From Marivivens sp. (GTDB taxonomy: Bacteria > Pseudomonadota > Alphaproteobacteria > Rhodobacterales > Rhodobacteraceae), in assembly GCA_024642185.1 (NCBI GenBank), contig JAHEBR010000009.1, forward strand, positions 1 to 24,702: a DNA stretch of 24,702 nt. Direction: 5' to 3'. Below the pieces are notes generated by a model. That model saw nothing but the letters and a program-made list of their open reading frames with translations, made no database searches and was not told where the DNA came from. This document shows, piece after piece, positions 8,301-18,183 of this stretch; position 1 is the first letter of the stretch; each line of letters starts with the position of its first letter. The position numbers and the translations under genes are program-made.

Positions 8301-8403
8301 AACTTCAGGGATTGAAATATTTTCTGCGGTTGCGAAGCGGTTTTGGCCCCATTGTCGGCAATCATCGGCAGTCTGACGAATAAAATATCGCCTGACTAGG
8401 GGT

Positions 8404-8433
8404 ATTTATTTCAGAGCAAGCCCTATCGCTCAA
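8404..8433 (-). promoter_or_regulatory. Putative xylR promoter overlapping an operator half-site
   Basis: On the minus strand TTGAGC (8433 to 8428) is followed after 17 bases by AATAAA (8410 to 8405), a plausible sigma-70 pair. The -10 box lies inside ATTTATTTCAG (8404-8414), which is an exact inverted copy of the half-site at 8449-8459 next to the xylF promoter. This suggests the ROK protein also controls its own gene. The call rests on motif matching only. Confidence 0.45.
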
Positions 8434-8435
8434 TT

Positions 8436-8458
8436 TTTATTTTGACAGCTGAAATAAA
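8436..8458. promoter_or_regulatory. Probable ROK-repressor operator (TTTATTT-N9-AAATAAA)
   Basis: Perfect 7-bp arms TTTATTT (8436-8442) and AAATAAA (8452-8458) flank TGACAGCTG. The A/T-rich arms with a 9-bp centre resemble operators of the ROK repressors Mlc and NagC. The site covers the xylF -35 box, so binding should block the promoter. A further exact 11-bp half-site lies inverted at 8404-8414, 45 bp away centre to centre, about four helical turns. Confidence 0.6.
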
Positions 8459-8471
8459 TTTGGCTTTGTTA
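8442..8471 (+). promoter_or_regulatory. Putative xylF promoter
   Basis: A consensus -35 hexamer TTGACA (8442-8447) is followed 17 bases later by TTTGTT (8465-8470), a weak -10. Transcription would start near 8477. The promoter overlaps the ROK operator dyad, fitting induction by xylose. Confidence 0.55.
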
Positions 8472-8478
8472 GCGCTGT

Positions 8479-8514
8479 CAGGCCGCAGGGCCTGCTGCCC
8501 CATGTTTCGGGGCA
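8479..8514 (+). promoter_or_regulatory. Two tandem hairpins in the xylF mRNA leader
   Basis: The first hairpin is CAGGCC-GCAG-GGCCTG (8479-8494), perfect 6-bp arms with a tetraloop. The second is TGCCCC-N7-GGGGCA (8496-8514), perfect 6-bp arms. They follow directly after the predicted transcription start and end 8 bases before the GGGAGGA ribosome binding site (8523-8529). There is no U-run, so they are not intrinsic terminators; a role in 5' mRNA stability or translation is more likely. Confidence 0.5.
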
Positions 8515-8533
8515 AGTGAAACGGGAGGAATAC

Positions 8534-9559
8534 ATGCACAAGTCTATTCTCGCCGCGGCTATCGCGGTTGTTGGTTTTTCGAGCGCTGCGCTCGCGGAAG
8601 GTCTGACCATTGGTGTGAGCTGGTCGAACTTCCAGGAAGAGCGCTGGAAAACTGACGAAGCTGCCATGAAGGCTGCGATCGAAGCCGAAGGCAACACCTA
8701 CATCTCCGCCGACGCACAGAACTCTGCCGCCAAGCAGATGACCGACGTTGAGGCCCTCATTGCTCAGGGCGCTGACGCGCTGATCATCCTGTCGGTCGAC
8801 AAAGACGCCATCGGCCCCGCCGTTGACGCCGCTGCCGCCGAAGGCATCCCGGTTGTCGGCTACGACCGTCTGATCGAAGACGCCCGCGCCTTCTATCTGA
8901 CCTTCGACAACAAGGGTGTCGGCCGGATCATCGCCGAATCCGTCGTCGCGGCGCAGCCTTCGGGCAACTTCGCGATCATCAAGGGCGACAAGGGCGATCC
9001 GAACGCGCTGTTCCTGCTTGAGGGCATGATGGAAGTGATCGGCGAGGCCGTAGCCAATGGCACGATCACCATCGTCGGCGAAAGCTTCACCGATGGCTGG
9101 AAGCCGGATAATGCCCAGAAGAACATGGAGCAGATCCTCACCGCCAACAACAACGCCGTTGACGCCGTTCTGGCCGAAAACGACGGTATGGCCGGTGGTG
9201 CGATTGCCGCTCTTGCCGCTCAGGGCATGAATGTTCCGGTTGGTGGCCAGGACGGCGACCATGCCGCTCTGAACCGCGTTGCCCGCGGCACCCAGACTGT
9301 TTCGGTGTGGAAAGACTCGCGTCAGCTTGGTGCTGCCGCCGCGTCGATCGCCGCCGATCTGGCTGAAGGAACTGCGTTGGCTGATGTTGCCGGCGCTGTT
9401 CAGTGGAACGGTGGCGCCAATGGCGTCATGATGAGCGCGATCTTCCTCGCGCCGACCCCGATCACCAAAGATAATATCAATGCCGTGATCGAGGCGGGCC
9501 ACATTGCCAAAGACAAGGTCTGTGAAGGCGCCATGGCTGGCGTCGCCGGCTGCGAATAA
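8534..9559 (+). CDS. xylF: D-xylose ABC transporter, periplasmic binding protein
   Basis: A 341-residue type-1 periplasmic sugar-binding protein. The signal peptide MHKSILAAAIAVVGFSSAALA is cleaved near residue 21. The mature start LTIGVSWSNFQEERWKTDE, then DALIILSVDKDAIGPAVDAA and GIPVVGYDRLI, are hallmark blocks of XylF. It captures xylose and delivers it to XylH. The ATG at 8534 is chosen because GGGAGGA (8523-8529) precedes it; the in-frame GTG at 8516 would place the Shine-Dalgarno sequence inside the gene. It is first in xylFHGBA and separated from xylH by 147 bp holding a strong hairpin, which fits the usual excess of binding protein over permease. Confidence 0.95.
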   Translation: MHKSILAAAIAVVGFSSAALAEGLTIGVSWSNFQEERWKTDEAAMKAAIEAEGNTYISADAQNSAAKQMTDVEALIAQGADALIILSVDKDAIGPAVDAAAAEGIPVVGYDRLIEDARAFYLTFDNKGVGRIIAESVVAAQPSGNFAIIKGDKGDPNALFLLEGMMEVIGEAVANGTITIVGESFTDGWKPDNAQKNMEQILTANNNAVDAVLAENDGMAGGAIAALAAQGMNVPVGGQDGDHAALNRVARGTQTVSVWKDSRQLGAAAASIAADLAEGTALADVAGAVQWNGGANGVMMSAIFLAPTPITKDNINAVIEAGHIAKDKVCEGAMAGVAGCE

Positions 9560-9572
9560 GCCGTGACCTCCC

Positions 9573-9599
9573 GGCGCCGCCCTCCCACGGGGCGGCGCC
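9573..9599 (+). terminator. Strong G/C hairpin after xylF (partial terminator or 3' stabiliser)
   Basis: Perfect 10-bp arms GGCGCCGCCC (9573-9582) and GGGCGGCGCC (9590-9599) with a 7-base loop, followed by ATTCTATTT rather than a clean U-run. It lies 14 bases after the xylF stop. In binding-protein transport operons such elements protect the 5' cistron or cause partial termination so that the binding protein is made in excess. Confidence 0.65.
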
Positions 9600-9706
9600 A
9601 TTCTATTTCCCAATAACTTTTCGTCGGCGCTGATTGACTTGCCTGTGATAGGGTAGGAGCGCCTGAGTCTTGCCGGCTTTCGGCGACAGACAAACTGGAT
9701 GATCAA

Positions 9707-11029
9707 ATGACCCAGACACCCTCTTCATCGGGCCAGAGCCCCAAACGTCGTGAAAGTGCAGTCAGCCGTTTACTGCAAGCCACAGAGCTTGACACCCGGC
9801 TTCTCGGCATGGTCGCAGCGCTGGCGATGATCTGGATCGGTTTTCATTTCTTCGGCCTCTTCAAGACCGGCTTCGGCGCTTTCCTGACCCCCCGCAACCT
9901 GTGGAACCTTTCGGTCCAGACGTCCTCGATCGGGATCATGGCGACGGGCATGGTTCTGGTGATTGTTACCCGCAATATTGACCTGTCGGTCGGCTCGATC
10001 CTTGGCTTTTGTGCCATCGCCATGGGGATGATGCAGGTGCATATCCTGCCGCAGTATCTCGGCCTTGGTCATCCGGCGATCTGGATCATCACGGTGATCT
10101 TCGGGATGGCCGTTGGCGCCGTGATCGGTGCGCTGCATGGCTGGTTGATCGCCTATCTCGCGATCCCTGCCTTCATCGTGACGCTGGGCGGCCTTCTGGT
10201 CTGGCGCGGCGCGGCCTTCCTTGTGGCGCGCGGTGAGACGATCTCGCCGGTCGATGCCACCTTTGCCCTCCTGGGCGGTGGCCCCTATGGCGCAGTTGGC
10301 GCGATGGGCAGCTGGATTGTCGGTCTGATCGGCTGTGCGGCGGTGATCTATATGATCGTCGCCGGGCGCCGCAAACGCAAAACCTTTGGCTTTCCGCAGC
10401 GCCCCGTCTGGGCTGAATACTTCCTTTCGGCGCTTGGCTGCGGTGTGATTGTCGGCGCGGTGCTTCTGGTGAATTCCTATTATTGGCCGCGCGGCATCGT
10501 TCGTTCCTATGCCGCAGAGAACAACATCGAGATCCCCGAGGGCGGCCTTTTCATCTCGCATGGGTTTGCAATCCCGGTTCTGATCCTTCTTGGCGTCGGC
10601 ATCGGCATGACCATCCTGATGAACAGAACGCGCTTTGGCCGCTATGTCTTTGCCATCGGGGGAAACCCCGAGGCCGCCAAGCTTGCCGGCATCAATACCC
10701 GCTGGATGACGGTCAAGATCTTTGCGCTGATGGGCCTTTTGACCGGCCTTTCCTCGGTTGTCGCCTCGGCCCGCCTAGGTTCGGCCACCAACGCGCTTGG
10801 CACGCTCGACGAGCTTTACGTTATCGCCGCCGCAGTGATCGGAGGCACCAGCCTCGCCGGTGGCGTCGGCACGATCTATGGCGCGATCCTTGGCGCTTTT
10901 GTCATGCAGTCGTTGCAGACCGGCATGGTGCTGGTGGGCTTTGACGCCGCCATGCAGCAGATCGTTGTCGGATCGGTTCTGGTCCTCGCGGTCTATCTCG
11001 ACAACCAATACCGCCGCGCTTCGAAATAG
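9707..11029 (+). CDS. xylH: Xylose ABC transporter, permease protein
   Basis: A 440-residue, highly hydrophobic inner-membrane protein of the RbsC/XylH permease family, with about ten membrane-spanning segments. The conserved blocks VIVTRNIDLSVGSILG, LHGWLIAYLAIPAFIVTLGG and LYVIAAAVIGGTSLAGGVGTIYGAILGA are typical. A cytoplasmic N-terminus of about 30 polar residues and a long, variable central section (about 185-290) match XylH-like rather than short RbsC-like members. It forms the channel with XylG and receives xylose from XylF. The ATG at 9707 has no strong Shine-Dalgarno. It ends 9 bp before xylG. Confidence 0.93.
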   Translation: MTQTPSSSGQSPKRRESAVSRLLQATELDTRLLGMVAALAMIWIGFHFFGLFKTGFGAFLTPRNLWNLSVQTSSIGIMATGMVLVIVTRNIDLSVGSILGFCAIAMGMMQVHILPQYLGLGHPAIWIITVIFGMAVGAVIGALHGWLIAYLAIPAFIVTLGGLLVWRGAAFLVARGETISPVDATFALLGGGPYGAVGAMGSWIVGLIGCAAVIYMIVAGRRKRKTFGFPQRPVWAEYFLSALGCGVIVGAVLLVNSYYWPRGIVRSYAAENNIEIPEGGLFISHGFAIPVLILLGVGIGMTILMNRTRFGRYVFAIGGNPEAAKLAGINTRWMTVKIFALMGLLTGLSSVVASARLGSATNALGTLDELYVIAAAVIGGTSLAGGVGTIYGAILGAFVMQSLQTGMVLVGFDAAMQQIVVGSVLVLAVYLDNQYRRASK

Positions 11030-11038
11030 GAGGTTGTG

Positions 11039-11806
11039 ATGAGCAATTCCGAACAGAAAACCCCGCTTGTCGATCTGCGCAATATCTCGATCTCGTTTGG
11101 CGGGATCAAGGCGGTCGATGATGTCTCGCTCGATCTTTATCCCGGCGAGGTCGTCGGCCTTCTCGGCCACAACGGCGCCGGGAAATCGACGCTGATCAAG
11201 ATCCTGTCGGGCGCTTACGAGGCCGACAGCGGCGAGATCTGGATCAACGGCGAAAAGGCCGAGATCAACAGTCCGCGCGATGCCCGCGACTATAATATCG
11301 AGACCATCTATCAGACGCTTGCGCTGGCGGATAACCTCGATGCCGCCTCTAACCTTTTCCTTGGGCGGGAATTGGTCGGCCGGTTTGGCATGGTCGATGA
11401 CGCGCGGATGGAGGCCGAGACGCGCAAGATCATGGCCCGCCTCAACCCCAACTTCAAAAAGCTGAAAGAGCCGGTGAGCGCGCTTTCGGGCGGCCAGCGC
11501 CAGTCGGTCGCTATCGCCCGCGCGGTCTATTTCAACGCGCGCATCCTGATCATGGACGAGCCGACTGCCGCTCTTGGCGTGCATGAAACGGCCATGGTGG
11601 CCGACCTCATCAAGGAACTGAAGGCGCAAGGCCTCGGCATCTTCCTCATCAGCCACGACACGCGCGAGATGATGGAGCTGTGCGATCGGGTCTCTGTGAT
11701 GAAGAACGGTCAGATGATCGGGACAGAGCGGGTCGAGGATGTGACCGAAGACGATATCCTGTCGATGATCATTCTCGGAAAGAACCCCAAACGCGAGGCC
11801 GCCTGA
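11039..11806 (+). CDS. xylG: Sugar ABC transporter ATP-binding protein, single-domain
   Basis: A 255-residue ABC ATPase that powers xylose uptake through XylH. It carries Walker A GHNGAGKST (43-51), the signature LSGGQRQ (149-155), Walker B ILIMDE (169-174) and the H-loop histidine (206). E. coli XylG has two such domains in about 510 residues; this protein has one, like FrcA of rhizobia, so it probably works as a homodimer. I chose the ATG at 11039 because AGGAGG (11028-11033) lies 5 bases upstream; the GTG just before it would be too close. Its stop overlaps the xylB start by one base (TGATG). The symbol follows the operon context. Confidence 0.92.
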   Translation: MSNSEQKTPLVDLRNISISFGGIKAVDDVSLDLYPGEVVGLLGHNGAGKSTLIKILSGAYEADSGEIWINGEKAEINSPRDARDYNIETIYQTLALADNLDAASNLFLGRELVGRFGMVDDARMEAETRKIMARLNPNFKKLKEPVSALSGGQRQSVAIARAVYFNARILIMDEPTAALGVHETAMVADLIKELKAQGLGIFLISHDTREMMELCDRVSVMKNGQMIGTERVEDVTEDDILSMIILGKNPKREAA

Positions 11807-13245
11807 TGTATCTCGGCCTCGATCTGGGCACCTCCGGCCTCAAGGGCGTGGTGGTGGCCCCAGATCAAACGATCCTCGCCGAGGCGACTTCGCCGCTTTC
11901 CGTGTCGCGGCCCCACAGCAGCTGGTCGGAGCAGGATCCGGCCGATTGGATCGCCGCTTGCGAGGCGGTGTTGGCGGCACTCGGGGCGAAGGTCTCCCTC
12001 CAAGGCGTCGATGCCATCGGCCTTTCGGGCCAGATGCACGGGGCGACGCTGCTTGACGCGTCCGACAAGGTCTTGCGCCCCTCGATCCTGTGGAACGACA
12101 CGCGTTCCGCCAAAGAGGCGGCCGAGCTTGACGCCGATCCCCGCTTTCGCGCCATCACCGGCAATATCGTCTTTCCGGGCTTCACAGCGCCCAAGCTTGT
12201 CTGGTGCGCCCGTCACGAGCCCGAGCTTTTCGGGCGGGTGGCGAAGGTTCTTCTGCCGAAAGACTATCTCCGCCTGTGGCTGACCGGCGAACACGTGGCC
12301 GAGATGTCGGATGCCGCTGGCACCTCGTGGCTCGACACAGGGGCGCGCGATTGGTCGGACGACCTTCTTGCCGCGACAGGCCTCACGCGGGCGCAGATGC
12401 CTCGGCTGGTCGAAGGATCCGAAGTGTCGGGCGGCCTGCGCGGCGATCTGGCTGCGCGATTTGGCCTGCGTGCTGGCGTCCCCGTGGCCGGGGGCGGCGG
12501 CGACAACGCGGCAAGTGCTGTGGGCGTGGGTGTGGTGAAGGCCGGGCAGGCTTTCGTCAGCCTCGGCACCTCGGGCGTTCTGTTCGCGGCCTCCGACGCC
12601 TATCAGCCCGACGCCGCCTCGGCGGTGCACAGTTTCTGCCATGCTCTGCCGGACACTTGGCACCAGATGGGGGTGATCCTGTCGGCCGCTGACGCGCTCA
12701 ATTGGTTCGCGGCCAACCTTGGCGAAGATGCTGCGGTGCTGACTGGATCGCTCGGGGCCCTGCAGGCACCGGGCCGGCCCCTGTTCCTGCCCTATCTCGG
12801 CGGCGAGCGGACCCCGCACAACGACGCGGCCATCCGCGCCTCCTTCCTGCATCTCGATCACGCCGCCGACCGCGCCGCCATGGTGCGGGCGGTGCTCGAA
12901 GGCGTAACCCACGCGGTGCGCGACAGCTATGACGCGCTCACCGGCACAGGCACAAGGATCGAGAGCCTGATCGCCGTCGGCGGCGGCTCGCGGTCCGACT
13001 ATTGGCTCAAAGCCATTGCCACCTCGCTTGGCCTGCCCATCTCGGTGCCGGTGGCCGGCGATTTCGGCGGGGCCTTTGGCGCGGCCCGTCTGGCGATGAT
13101 GGCCGCAAACGGGGCAGGGGCCGAAATTGCGACCGCCCCCCAGATCGCCAAGACGATCGAACCGGACACCACGCTCACCAGCGCCTTTGCCGAGGCCCAC
13201 GCCCGCTACCGCGCCGCCTATTCGGCCCTGAGGGGCCTGACCTGA
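11806..13245 (+). CDS. xylB: Xylulokinase
   Basis: A 479-residue FGGY-family kinase that phosphorylates D-xylulose to D-xylulose 5-phosphate with ATP, feeding the pentose phosphate pathway. Visible motifs are the N-terminal phosphate loop GLDLGTSGLKG (Asp6), the substrate segment GQMHGATLLD (75-84), the catalytic aspartate in GGGGDNAA (Asp233, same number as in E. coli XylB) and the ATP-site stretches SLGTSGV and AVGGGSRSDYWLK. Length is normal. The ATG at 11806 overlaps the xylG stop, suggesting translational coupling; an upstream extension in this frame would run through xylG and is not credible. The gap to xylA is 12 bp. Confidence 0.95.
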   Translation: MYLGLDLGTSGLKGVVVAPDQTILAEATSPLSVSRPHSSWSEQDPADWIAACEAVLAALGAKVSLQGVDAIGLSGQMHGATLLDASDKVLRPSILWNDTRSAKEAAELDADPRFRAITGNIVFPGFTAPKLVWCARHEPELFGRVAKVLLPKDYLRLWLTGEHVAEMSDAAGTSWLDTGARDWSDDLLAATGLTRAQMPRLVEGSEVSGGLRGDLAARFGLRAGVPVAGGGGDNAASAVGVGVVKAGQAFVSLGTSGVLFAASDAYQPDAASAVHSFCHALPDTWHQMGVILSAADALNWFAANLGEDAAVLTGSLGALQAPGRPLFLPYLGGERTPHNDAAIRASFLHLDHAADRAAMVRAVLEGVTHAVRDSYDALTGTGTRIESLIAVGGGSRSDYWLKAIATSLGLPISVPVAGDFGGAFGAARLAMMAANGAGAEIATAPQIAKTIEPDTTLTSAFAEAHARYRAAYSALRGLT

Positions 13246-13257
13246 AAGGACCAAGAC

Positions 13258-14559
13258 ATGACCAGCTTCTTCGCCTCGATCCCCACGATCGCCTATGAAG
13301 GCCCCGAGACAGACAACGAATTTGCCTTCCGCCACTACAACCCCGACGAGGTGATCCTCGGCAAGCGGATGGAAGACCACCTGCGCTTTGCCATCGCCTA
13401 TTGGCACAGCCTCGCCTGGCCGGGTGGCGATCCCTTCGGCGGGCAGACCTTCGACCGCCCGTGGTTTGGCGACACGATGGAGCTTGCCAAGCTCAAGGCC
13501 GACGTGGCCTTCGAGATGTTCGACATCCTCGGCGCGCCGTTCTTCTGCTTTCACGATGCCGATGTGCGCCCCGAAGGCGCGAGCTACGCCGAGAACACCG
13601 CGCGCCTGCAAGAGATCACCGATTATTTCGCGGCCAAGATGGAGGGCCGCAAGACCAAGCTTCTGTGGGGCACTGCCAACCTCTTTTCGCACCGCCGCTT
13701 CATGTCGGGCGCGGCAACCAACCCCGATCCCGAAGTTTTTGCCTATTCGGCGGCCACGATCAAAGCCTGCATGGATTCCACCCGCCAGCTGGGCGGCCAG
13801 AACTATGTTCTGTGGGGCGGGCGCGAGGGCTATGAGACCCTTCTCAACACCGATCTGGGCCGCGAGCGGGCGCAGGCGGGGCGGATGCTGCAAATGGTCG
13901 TCGACTACAAATACAAGACCGGCTTCAAAGGCACGATCCTGATCGAACCCAAGCCGCAGGAGCCCACCAAGCACCAGTATGATTTCGACGTGGCAACAGT
14001 TTATGGCTTCCTCAAGGACTTCGGTCTTGAGAACGAGGTGAAGGTCAACATCGAGCAGGGCCACGCTATCCTTGCCGGCCATTCCTTTGAACACGAGCTG
14101 GCGCTGGCGCGCGAGCTGGGTATCTTCGGCTCGATCGACATCAACCGCAACGATTACCAGTCGGGCTGGGATACCGACCAGTTCCCCAACAACGTCCCTG
14201 AAATGGCGCTGGCCTTCTACGAGGTTCTGCGCGCGGGCGGCTTCACCACGGGCGGCACCAACTTCGACGCCAAGCTGCGCCGCCAGAGCCTTGACGCCGA
14301 AGACCTGATCCTTGCGCATGTAGGCGGCATGGACGCCTGTGCACGCGGTCTCAAGGCGGCGGCGAAGATGCTTGAGGATGGCAAGCTAGAAGCCGCCCGC
14401 GATGCGCGCTATGCCGGATGGGAGACCGCCGAGGGCAAGGCACTGCTTACGAGCGATCTTGAGAGCATCTCCCAGAAGGTTCTGGCGGAAAGTATCGATC
14501 CTCAGCCGCGCTCGGGCCGGCAGGAGCGGCTGGAAAACCTTGTGAACCGGTATCTTTGA
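13258..14559 (+). CDS. xylA: Xylose isomerase (class II)
   Basis: A 433-residue TIM-barrel isomerase converting D-xylose to D-xylulose in the cytoplasm. Active-site residues align with E. coli XylA with an offset of two: catalytic His99 in FCFHDAD, metal ligands Glu230 and Lys232 in IEPKPQEP, Glu266 and His269 in NIEQGHA, Asp294 in SIDINRND, and Asp305 and Asp307 in GWDTDQFP. The N-terminal extension and length mark it as class II, the longer Mg/Mn/Co form. AAAGGA before the ATG acts as the ribosome binding site. It is the last gene of the operon; an IS6 relic begins 13 bp after its stop and no terminator hairpin is visible between them. Confidence 0.97.
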   Translation: MTSFFASIPTIAYEGPETDNEFAFRHYNPDEVILGKRMEDHLRFAIAYWHSLAWPGGDPFGGQTFDRPWFGDTMELAKLKADVAFEMFDILGAPFFCFHDADVRPEGASYAENTARLQEITDYFAAKMEGRKTKLLWGTANLFSHRRFMSGAATNPDPEVFAYSAATIKACMDSTRQLGGQNYVLWGGREGYETLLNTDLGRERAQAGRMLQMVVDYKYKTGFKGTILIEPKPQEPTKHQYDFDVATVYGFLKDFGLENEVKVNIEQGHAILAGHSFEHELALARELGIFGSIDINRNDYQSGWDTDQFPNNVPEMALAFYEVLRAGGFTTGGTNFDAKLRRQSLDAEDLILAHVGGMDACARGLKAAAKMLEDGKLEAARDARYAGWETAEGKALLTSDLESISQKVLAESIDPQPRSGRQERLENLVNRYL

Positions 14560-14572
14560 GGTGCAGGATTGA

Positions 14573-14704
14573 GAGAAATTTGCCGCTGTCCCGGCCTCAG
14601 TCCCAAACCACTTCAATCAGGAACGCAGGCTCTCGGGACTGTATCTCGTCGATCCCAGCCCAACTGCCGCTCTTGCCGAGTGGCGGCTGTTTTGTTCCAC
14701 ATAG
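14573..14704 (+). pseudogene. IS6-family transposase, C-terminal tail (relic)
   Basis: A continuous 43-codon reading ending in TAG at 14702-14704 starts near EKFAAVPASVPNHFNQERR and ends PTAALAEWRLFCST. It has the same length from NHFNQER to the stop (32 residues) as the relic at 2585-2995. The middle has diverged strongly while the ends are conserved. The sequence just after the stop (GTTCGC, then GTTTTCT) also matches that relic. A stop codon lies two codons before the matching region, so this is only a fragment. Confidence 0.82.
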
Positions 14705-14780
14705 GTTCGCAGTTTTCTCCGCCGTTTGAGCAAATATGAATTCGTCCGTCGGCGCCGCCCCGCCTGTGCTTCTATGCGAA

Positions 14781-14809
14781 TTGAGTTTGCCTCGACCTGC
14801 GCCTATAGG
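14781..14809 (+). promoter_or_regulatory. Putative sigma-70 promoter for ygiQ
   Basis: TTGAGT (14781-14786), 17 bases, then TATAGG (14804-14809). The start of transcription would fall near 14816, about 20 bases before the ygiQ ATG. The good spacing and -10 box make this the best promoter candidate in the 133-bp gap between the IS6 tail and ygiQ. Confidence 0.5.
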
Positions 14810-14837
14810 GTGAAGGAATGAACGCCCCCGGAAAATC

Positions 14838-16841
<2,004 letters not shown>

Positions 16842-16854
16842 GCTCTCGGCCGGA

Positions 16855-18183
16855 TCAGGCTTTGCCCTCTGGCGGTGGCGCCACCGGGGCGGCCCGCTCC
16901 AGGACAGCGGCAAAGAAGCCGTCGGTGTCGTGGCGCGCGGGCGTGAGCGAGAGGGTGTCACTGCCCAGAGCCTCGGCCAGTTCCGGCGCGGCCTCGCCCA
17001 AGGGCGCCAGCCGGAAGGCGGGATTGGCGGCAAGGAAGGCGCTCACCTGATCTTCGTTCTCCTCTGGCAAGAGCGAACAGGTCGCATAGACCAGCCGCCC
17101 GCCGGGCCTCACCAGCCGCGCGGCGCTGGCGAGGATGCGGGCCTGCAGGGCCACGAGGTTGGCGAGCCCCTCCTCTCCCGTCTCGCGCCAGCGGGCATCG
17201 GGATTGCGTCGCCAGGTTCCGGTGCCGCTGCAGGGGGCGTCGATCAACACCCGATCGAAGCTCGCCTTGTGGCGCTTGACCCAGCGGTCGGATTCACTGG
17301 CCAGAACCCGAACCTCGGTATTGTGCACGCCCGCATTGCGAAGGCGCTCAGCGCAGCGTTTCACGCGGGCCTCGTTCACATCGCAGGCAACGATCCGACC
17401 CCGGTTGTTCATCTGCGAGGCGATGGCCAGCGTCTTGCCGCCCGCGCCGGCGCAGAAATCGACGACCCGATCGCCGGGCTGCGCATCGAGAAGCGCGGCG
17501 ACAAGTTGGGAGCCTTCGTCCTGAATCTCGACCTCGCCGGTCTTGAGCCACGGCAGCCGGGCGAGAGAGAGGCGTTCGGGCAGGCGAATGCCCTGTGGCG
17601 CGAATTTTGTGGCTGCGGCGTCTAGGCCGAGCTCCTTGAGCCCCTGCAGCACGGCGGCGCGTGTCGTCTTGAGCTGGTTGACCCGCAGATCAAGCGAGGG
17701 AGGCGCAAGGGTCGCCGCCATCTCGGCCCCAAAGGCCGCGCCAAAGCGCCGCCGTAGGGGCGCGACCGCCCAGTGCGGAACTTCGAGGCGCACCTCTTCG
17801 GGCATATCGGGATGATCCAGAGTGCCGCCCTGCAGAGCTGCCGCCAGAGCCGCTTCGCGGTCGGTCAGGGCGGCGGGGGCGAACCTCGCGCCATTGAACA
17901 GGCGCTGCATCTGCTCGGGCGTTTTTGCCTCGGTAAGCACCAGCCACGCCACCAGCCGGTTGCGCGGGGTGCCACTGTTCCCGAGCCGGTTCAGCCACCA
18001 GCCTAGCCGTGCCCGATGCCGCAGGAGATCGTAGACCAGCTCGAGGATCGCCCCCCGGTCCTTGTCGCCGAAATGCCGGCGGGCCCGGAAGAAAGCCGAG
18101 GTCACCGCATCCGCAGGGCGCGCGGTGTTTTCGACGTCGCTCGAGAGGTCGAGAGTGGCTTGCAGAAGGGGGGCAGGGATCAC
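16855..18183 (-). CDS. rsmB: 16S rRNA m5C967 methyltransferase (RsmB/NOP family)
   Basis: A 442-residue SAM-dependent RNA cytosine-5 methyltransferase. The N-terminal helical NusB-like domain (about 1-140) binds rRNA; the C-terminal Rossmann domain has motif I VVDFCAGAGGKT (240-251), the DAPCSGTGTWRRNPD block (Cys318, motif IV) and YATCSLLPEENE with the catalytic Cys369 (motif VI). It acts on 16S rRNA, by family knowledge at position C967. The start is a GTG with no strong Shine-Dalgarno, so the exact N-terminus is uncertain. The 153 bp upstream (18184-18336) show no gene and no clear promoter that I can see. Confidence 0.92.
   Translation of the reverse strand: MIPAPLLQATLDLSSDVENTARPADAVTSAFFRARRHFGDKDRGAILELVYDLLRHRARLGWWLNRLGNSGTPRNRLVAWLVLTEAKTPEQMQRLFNGARFAPAALTDREAALAAALQGGTLDHPDMPEEVRLEVPHWAVAPLRRRFGAAFGAEMAATLAPPSLDLRVNQLKTTRAAVLQGLKELGLDAAATKFAPQGIRLPERLSLARLPWLKTGEVEIQDEGSQLVAALLDAQPGDRVVDFCAGAGGKTLAIASQMNNRGRIVACDVNEARVKRCAERLRNAGVHNTEVRVLASESDRWVKRHKASFDRVLIDAPCSGTGTWRRNPDARWRETGEEGLANLVALQARILASAARLVRPGGRLVYATCSLLPEENEDQVSAFLAANPAFRLAPLGEAAPELAEALGSDTLSLTPARHDTDGFFAAVLERAAPVAPPPEGKA

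Noticed and set aside
8516..8533. GTG start for xylF six codons upstream
   Set aside because: It would place the GGGAGGA ribosome binding site within the coding region and spoil the signal peptide start; the ATG at 8534 is better.
9634..9662. TTGACT as -35 of a separate xylH promoter
   Set aside because: No acceptable -10 hexamer lies 15-19 bases downstream.
11710..14319. An 869-codon open frame on the minus strand across xylB and xylA
   Set aside because: It is the mirror of two clearly recognised plus-strand enzymes with intact active sites; GC-rich codon use removes stops from the opposite frame. Its translation shows no known motif.
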